A program made the translations under genes and the position numbers. Shown piece by piece: positions 6,630 to 10,070 of a stretch of 10,070 nt of DNA; position 1 is the stretch's first letter, and each line of letters opens with the position of its first letter. Under the pieces are notes generated by a model. That model was not told the origin of the DNA. It did not search any database and saw nothing but the letters and a program-made list of their open reading frames with translations. Origin of the DNA: CAYRHS01 sp964424125 (GTDB lineage: Bacteria > Actinomycetota > Acidimicrobiia > IMCC26256 > JAOSJL01). Location: contig CAYRHS010000114.1 of the NCBI GenBank assembly GCA_964424125.1, positions 1-10,070 of the forward strand, in the 5' to 3' direction.

Positions 6630-7814
6630 GTGGACCTGCGGTACTCGGACGAGGACGAAGCGTTTCGGGCGGGGCTGCGGGAGTGGTTGGCGACGACGCT
6701 CCCGCAGCTCCCCGAGATGCCCGCGCGCAACAACTGGATGGCGCGTCGCCGCTACGACACGGAGTGGCAGCGCCGCCTCTTCGACGCCGGGTACGCGGGG
6801 TTGAGCTGGCCGGAGGAATACGGCGGGCAGGACGCTCCACCGAGCCAGCAGCTCATCTTCCTCGAGGAGACGACCCGCGCGAAGGCGCCGTACGTGGGGG
6901 CGAACTTCGTGGGGATCCTCCACGCGGGACCGACACTCATCGCCGAGGGCTCCGAGGAGCAGAAGCAGCGGTTCCTGCGGCCGATTCTCCAGGGGGACGA
7001 GGTCTGGTGCCAAGGCTTCTCGGAGCCCGAAGCCGGCTCGGACCTCGCCTCGCTCCGGACGCGAGCGGTACGCGACGGTGACGACTACGTCGTGTCCGGT
7101 CAGAAGATCTGGTCGTCGTTCGCGCAGATCGCGGACTTCGGAGAGCTCCTCGTTCGCACCGACCCGGACGTGAAGAAGCAGGCGGGAATCACGTGGCTCA
7201 TCCTTCCGATGGACACGCCCGGGATCGAGATCCGGCCGATCGAGAACCTGGTGGGCTCGACCGAGTTCAACGAGCTGTTCCTCGACGAGGTACGGATCCC
7301 CGTCGCCAACCGTGTCGGCGCCGAGAACGACGGCTGGCGGATCACGCAGGTGACGTTCGCCTTCGAGCGCGGGACCTCCCTCGTGTCCGAGCTCGTCGAC
7401 GCGCTCCGGCTGGCCGAGGAGCTCGCCCGCCTCGCGCGTGTCGTGACACGAGGATCCGCCACCGCCTGGGACGACGCGGCGTTGCGGAGCGAGCTCGGTC
7501 ACGTGGTCGCCGAGCTCGACGCGTTGTGGGCCCTGACCAAGCGCAACGTGTCCGAAGCCGCGAGAACCGGGGTGCCGGGGCCGGGCGGGCTCATGATGAA
7601 GCTCGCGTACAGCGAGGTGCGACAGCGTCTCGGCGAGCTCTCGTTGCGAGTGCTCGACCGCGCCGGCCTGGCCATCGACGACGCCGTGCGGGCAGGGGCT
7701 GCGGAGTTCGTGGAGGAGCGCCTGCGCACGCTCTCGCTGACCATCGCGGCCGGCACCTCGCAGATCCAGCGCAACATCATCGGAGAGCGCATGCTCGGGC
7801 TCCCGAGGGGGTGA
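6630..7814 (+). CDS. Acyl-CoA dehydrogenase, full-length (probable catalytic/alpha subunit of a heteromeric enzyme)
   Basis: This 394-residue flavoenzyme introduces an alpha,beta double bond into an acyl-CoA. It has the N-terminal helical domain (about 1-125), the beta-barrel middle domain with FSEPEAGSDLAS (130-141) and SGQKIWSS (156-163), and the C-terminal helical domain ending in AAGTSQIQRNIIGERMLGLPR (about 374-393). In medium-chain enzymes a catalytic Glu precedes the GTSQIQ motif; here that position is Ala. Glu246 in FAFERG aligns with the alternative base position used by isovaleryl-CoA-type and steroid side-chain dehydrogenases, so I infer it is the base. The GTG start has no Shine-Dalgarno sequence but follows a TAGCCT box. 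A second, shorter dehydrogenase gene begins 5 bases after the stop, the usual layout of alpha2beta2 FadE pairs in actinobacteria. Confidence 0.93.
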   Translation: MDLRYSDEDEAFRAGLREWLATTLPQLPEMPARNNWMARRRYDTEWQRRLFDAGYAGLSWPEEYGGQDAPPSQQLIFLEETTRAKAPYVGANFVGILHAGPTLIAEGSEEQKQRFLRPILQGDEVWCQGFSEPEAGSDLASLRTRAVRDGDDYVVSGQKIWSSFAQIADFGELLVRTDPDVKKQAGITWLILPMDTPGIEIRPIENLVGSTEFNELFLDEVRIPVANRVGAENDGWRITQVTFAFERGTSLVSELVDALRLAEELARLARVVTRGSATAWDDAALRSELGHVVAELDALWALTKRNVSEAARTGVPGPGGLMMKLAYSEVRQRLGELSLRVLDRAGLAIDDAVRAGAAEFVEERLRTLSLTIAAGTSQIQRNIIGERMLGLPRG

Positions 7815-7819
7815 GGCGG

Positions 7820-8794
7820 ATGGATTTCGTGCTCAGCGACGACCAGCTCGCGTTGCGCGAAGGGATCCGGGCCTTGCTCGAGGGCCGGTTCTCGTCCGAG
7901 TCGGTACGGGCGCTCGCGAACGCGCCGGGGGCGCTCGACGTAGCTCGCTGGCGCGAGCTCGCCGAAGCTGGGGTCTTCTCCCTCCGCCTCCCCGAGGACG
8001 AAGGCGGCCTCGGGCTCGGTGTCGCCGACGCCGCGGTCGTCTACGAGGAGTTGGGCGCCGCGCTCGTGCCGGGCCCACTCGTGTGGTCGGAGCTCGGGGC
8101 CGGTTGCGTCGCGGGAGCCGCCGACGGATCGACCGTCGTCGGTGGAATCGACCTGACGGCCGGCCCGGATGTGGTCTTCTCCAACTTCGATGCGTGCGAG
8201 CGCTTGCTCGTCCTCTCGGGTGACGGCGTTCGTAACGTGGCCGCGGCCGACGTCGCCGCTCGTCCCTTGGAACGCCCGCTCGACCCGCTCACCCCCGTCC
8301 ATGTCGCCGATGCGCTTCCTGCGGGTGAGCCGATCGGGGACTCGGAGCTGGCCACCGGTCTCCGGCGCGTCGGGACGGTCCTGACCGCCGCCCTGGCACT
8401 CGGCGTCGCGCGTGCGGCGACCGAGCTCGGCGTGGCGTACGCCAAGGAGCGACGCCAGTTCGACCGGGTCATCGGCTCGTTCCAGGCGGTCAAGCACCTG
8501 CTGGCGGATGCGGCGGTGCGTGCGGAGCTCGCGCGAGCCGCGGTGCACTCCGCGGCGCTCCACGTCGACGATCCCGGCCTCGGTGACGTCGAGCGTGCGG
8601 TGGCCGGCGCCAAACACCTCGCCGGACGCGCGGCCGTGGCGAACTCGCACACGTGCGTGCAGGTGCACGGCGGGATGGGCTACACGTGGGAGGCCGACCC
8701 GCACCTGCTCCTCAAGCGGGCCTGGGTGCTCGAGACGATGTTCGGCGGCGCCGCCGCCCACGCCGCGACCCTGGCGGTGCGCCTCAGCGGCTGA
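7820..8794 (+). CDS. Short acyl-CoA dehydrogenase-like protein (probable beta subunit)
   Basis: The real start is the ATG at 7820, with GAGG just before it. The reading frame stays open far upstream, but only from here does the protein match the family (MDFVLSDDQ, then EGIRALLEGRF). At 324 residues it is shorter than the usual 370-400. The loss is mainly in the middle beta-barrel region (about 95-175), where the flavin- and substrate-contacting SEP/SD motif of full-length members is missing. The C-terminal domain is well kept: KERRQFDRVIGSFQAVKH (209-226) and QVHGGMGYTWE (281-291). Such short partners are known to pair with a full-length subunit in alpha2beta2 acyl-CoA dehydrogenases of steroid degradation, where each contributes part of the flavin site. 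The 5-base spacing implies tight co-expression with the upstream gene. Confidence 0.9.
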   Translation: MDFVLSDDQLALREGIRALLEGRFSSESVRALANAPGALDVARWRELAEAGVFSLRLPEDEGGLGLGVADAAVVYEELGAALVPGPLVWSELGAGCVAGAADGSTVVGGIDLTAGPDVVFSNFDACERLLVLSGDGVRNVAAADVAARPLERPLDPLTPVHVADALPAGEPIGDSELATGLRRVGTVLTAALALGVARAATELGVAYAKERRQFDRVIGSFQAVKHLLADAAVRAELARAAVHSAALHVDDPGLGDVERAVAGAKHLAGRAAVANSHTCVQVHGGMGYTWEADPHLLLKRAWVLETMFGGAAAHAATLAVRLSG

Positions 8795-8826
8795 CCCCGA
8801 CGGGCCGGGCGTGACCCCGAGCCCAA

Positions 8827-8842
8827 CTGACGCTAGCGTCAG
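8827..8842. promoter_or_regulatory. 16-base perfect palindrome, candidate repressor operator
   Basis: CTGACGCTAGCGTCAG reads the same on both strands and ends 4 bases before the GTG at 8847. It covers the putative -10 box TAGCGT. A dimeric regulator, for example TetR-type, binding here would block transcription. By my rough estimate a perfect 16-base palindrome is expected about 0.5 times by chance in a window of this length and GC, so the position is the main support. No regulator gene is in the window. Confidence 0.5.
8834..8839 (+). promoter_or_regulatory. Putative -10 box TAGCGT of a leaderless promoter for the second acyl-CoA ligase
   Basis: TAGCGT fits TANNNT and ends 7 bases before the GTG start at 8847, so the message would start at or beside the start codon. 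The 52-base gap (8795-8846) lacks a convincing Shine-Dalgarno sequence at proper spacing. The box lies in the centre of a perfect palindrome. Confidence 0.5.
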
Positions 8843-8846
8843 GTTC

Positions 8847-10070
8847 GTGGCGCGACGGACGACGGTGCTGGAAGCGCTCGGCGCGCGGCTCGACGCGGCG
8901 CCCGACGCGCCGTACCTCGACATCGACAGCGAGGAGTGGACCGCCGCACGCATCGATGCCGAGAGTGATCGGCTCGCGCACGTGCTCGCCGATCGTGGGG
9001 TCGCCCGTGGCGACCGGGTCGCGAGCCTCCTCGAGAACGGGCCCGAGCAGGTGATCACCTTCTTCGCGACCGCGAAGCTCGGGGGCATCGCGGTCCCCGT
9101 CAACACCGCCTACAAGGGCGAGTTCCTCCGGCACCAGCTCGCCGACTCCGGCGCCAAGGCCATGGTGGTGGCGGGCGACCTCGCGGGGCGGGTGGCGGAG
9201 ATCGCCGGTCCTGAGGTGCCCGAGCTGACCGCGGCGCTGGTCGTCGGCGAGCCCGCCGACCAGATCACCGACGTCTCCTCCGCCGACTGGTCCGAGGCGC
9301 TCGCCGATGCACCGGGTGACCCGTTCCCGGCGGCCGCGGTCCGACCGTCCGACCTCGCCTGCTTCGTGTACACGGCGGGGACGACCGGGCCGTCGAAGGG
9401 CTGCATGCTGCCGCACAACTACGTCGTGAGCTTGGGCGAGCAGGTCGCCCGAGCCTGGGAGCGTCGTCCCGACGACATCGTCTGGACCCCGCTCCCGCTG
9501 TTCCACTTCAACGCGATCGCGATCTGCGTCGTCGGCACCCTCGTCGTCGGGGGCTCGGCGGCGATCGCCCGGCGTTTCTCCGTCTCGCGGTTCTGGCCGG
9601 AGGTCAAGCGCACCCGTGCGACGGTGCTCTCGCTGCTCGGGCCGATCGCGCTCATGGTCCAGAAGGGCGCCGATCCCGCCGCGGCCGAGGGGCACTCGGT
9701 TCGCCTCATGGCCGCCGCGCCACTCCCGCCCGACACCGACCGGTACTGGCAGGAGCAGTTCGGCTGCCGGACGTTCTCCGCCGGCTTCGGCCTGACCGAG
9801 GCCTCGCTGCTCGCACTGCTTCCCGCGGGGCAGCAGAACCGCCTCGGCGCGGCGGGCAAGGTGAACCTGACCGACTTCGAGGTTCGCATCGTCGACGACG
9901 AGGACCGCGAGGTCGGGACCGGCGAGGTCGGCGAGCTCGTCGCGCGATCCCGAGAGCCCGACACGATGTTCGCCGGGTACTGGCGCCGGCCCGAGGCCAC
10001 CGTCGCGGTCACGCGGAACCTCTGGTTCCACACCGGCGATCTCTGCCGTGTCGACGAGCACGGGTTCTTG
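8847..10070 (+). CDS. Acyl-CoA synthetase / AMP-dependent CoA ligase, 3' end cut by the window
   Basis: The frame is open from the GTG at 8847 to the last base (408 codons, no stop), so the gene continues beyond the window. Translation gives an ANL-superfamily ligase that forms acyl-CoA from an acid, ATP and CoA. Visible are the phosphate-binding loop YTAGTTGPSKG (175-185, Ala in place of the common first Ser), PLFHFNA (217-223), AGFGLTEAS (312-320) and FHTGDL (394-399). The C-terminal hinge and catalytic-lysine lobe, about 100 residues in the family, lie outside. The N-terminal part resembles actinobacterial ATP-dependent acyl-CoA ligases of the CaiC/FadD type. It is clearly different from the ligase at 839, so it is not a recent duplicate. 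Placed after the dehydrogenase pair, it could feed substrate to it. A palindrome-covered promoter precedes it. Confidence 0.92.
   Translation, partial: MARRTTVLEALGARLDAAPDAPYLDIDSEEWTAARIDAESDRLAHVLADRGVARGDRVASLLENGPEQVITFFATAKLGGIAVPVNTAYKGEFLRHQLADSGAKAMVVAGDLAGRVAEIAGPEVPELTAALVVGEPADQITDVSSADWSEALADAPGDPFPAAAVRPSDLACFVYTAGTTGPSKGCMLPHNYVVSLGEQVARAWERRPDDIVWTPLPLFHFNAIAICVVGTLVVGGSAAIARRFSVSRFWPEVKRTRATVLSLLGPIALMVQKGADPAAAEGHSVRLMAAAPLPPDTDRYWQEQFGCRTFSAGFGLTEASLLALLPAGQQNRLGAAGKVNLTDFEVRIVDDEDREVGTGEVGELVARSREPDTMFAGYWRRPEATVAVTRNLWFHTGDLCRVDEHGFL

Noticed and set aside
4075..6840. 921-codon open frame on the minus strand
   Set aside because: It is antisense to the LLM and lipoprotein hydrolase genes, with the same biased composition and no recognisable motif. 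It is a GC artefact.
7193..7819. In-frame upstream extension of the short acyl-CoA dehydrogenase gene
   Set aside because: The extra 209 codons lie out of frame over the full-length dehydrogenase and encode arginine-rich low-complexity sequence. The family match begins at the ATG at 7820.
8795..8811. CCCG/CGGG hairpin as an intrinsic terminator after the dehydrogenase pair
   Set aside because: Arms are only 4 bases and no T-run follows. Such pairings are frequent by chance at this GC.
7499..9106. 535-codon open frame on the minus strand, and another at 8784-10061
   Set aside because: Both are antisense to the dehydrogenase pair and the second CoA ligase, whose plus-strand frames carry intact family motifs. 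No domain is visible in the antisense products.
839..10070. Possibility that the two CoA ligases are a tandem duplication
   Set aside because: Their loops (YTSGTTADPKG and YTAGTTGPSKG), N-terminal regions and internal segments differ throughout. They are distant family members, not recent copies.

Overview
The window is high-GC (roughly 70% by eye), densely packed bacterial chromosome. All nine genes lie on the + strand, and no gap between them exceeds about 60 bases. The mix of short-chain dehydrogenases, acyl-CoA ligases, an adjacent acyl-CoA dehydrogenase pair and an F420-type luciferase-like oxidoreductase, together with GTG starts and TANNNT boxes placed 6-9 bases before start codons, points to an actinobacterium. 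I would lean towards an Acidimicrobiia- or Mycobacteriales-like lineage, but that is an inference from gene style. I saw no RNA gene, mobile element, CRISPR array or convincing terminator.

Region 1 (28-5064) looks like one five-gene transcription unit: an NAD-type short-chain dehydrogenase, an acyl-CoA ligase, a cyclase-family metal hydrolase, a second short-chain dehydrogenase of the 3-alpha-hydroxysteroid dehydrogenase type, and a luciferase-like monooxygenase-fold oxidoreductase. Spacings are 37, 9, 3 and -4 bases. The set fits catabolism of a hydroxylated, probably cyclic or isoprenoid-like carboxylic acid: alcohol oxidation, CoA activation, hydrolytic ring or C-C/C-N opening, and F420- or FMN-dependent redox. 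The substrate cannot be read from the sequence.

Region 2 (5074-6573) is a secreted lipoprotein of the tripeptidyl-aminopeptidase-like alpha/beta hydrolase family. It appears to have its own leaderless promoter, whose -10 box shares bases with the stop codon of the preceding gene.

Region 3 (6630-8794) holds two adjacent acyl-CoA dehydrogenase genes, one full-length and one short. This arrangement is typical of alpha2beta2 heteromeric enzymes such as those of actinobacterial steroid side-chain degradation. Region 4 (8847 to the window edge) is the first 408 codons of a second acyl-CoA ligase. Its start is preceded by a 16-base perfect palindrome overlapping a putative -10 box, a plausible repressor operator.

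Taken together this is a degradation locus for a CoA-activated acid. The most interesting points are the heteromeric dehydrogenase pair, the palindrome-covered leaderless promoter, the stop/-10 overlap, and the unusual cyclase-ligase-dehydrogenase-LLM operon. None of these proves a novel system.
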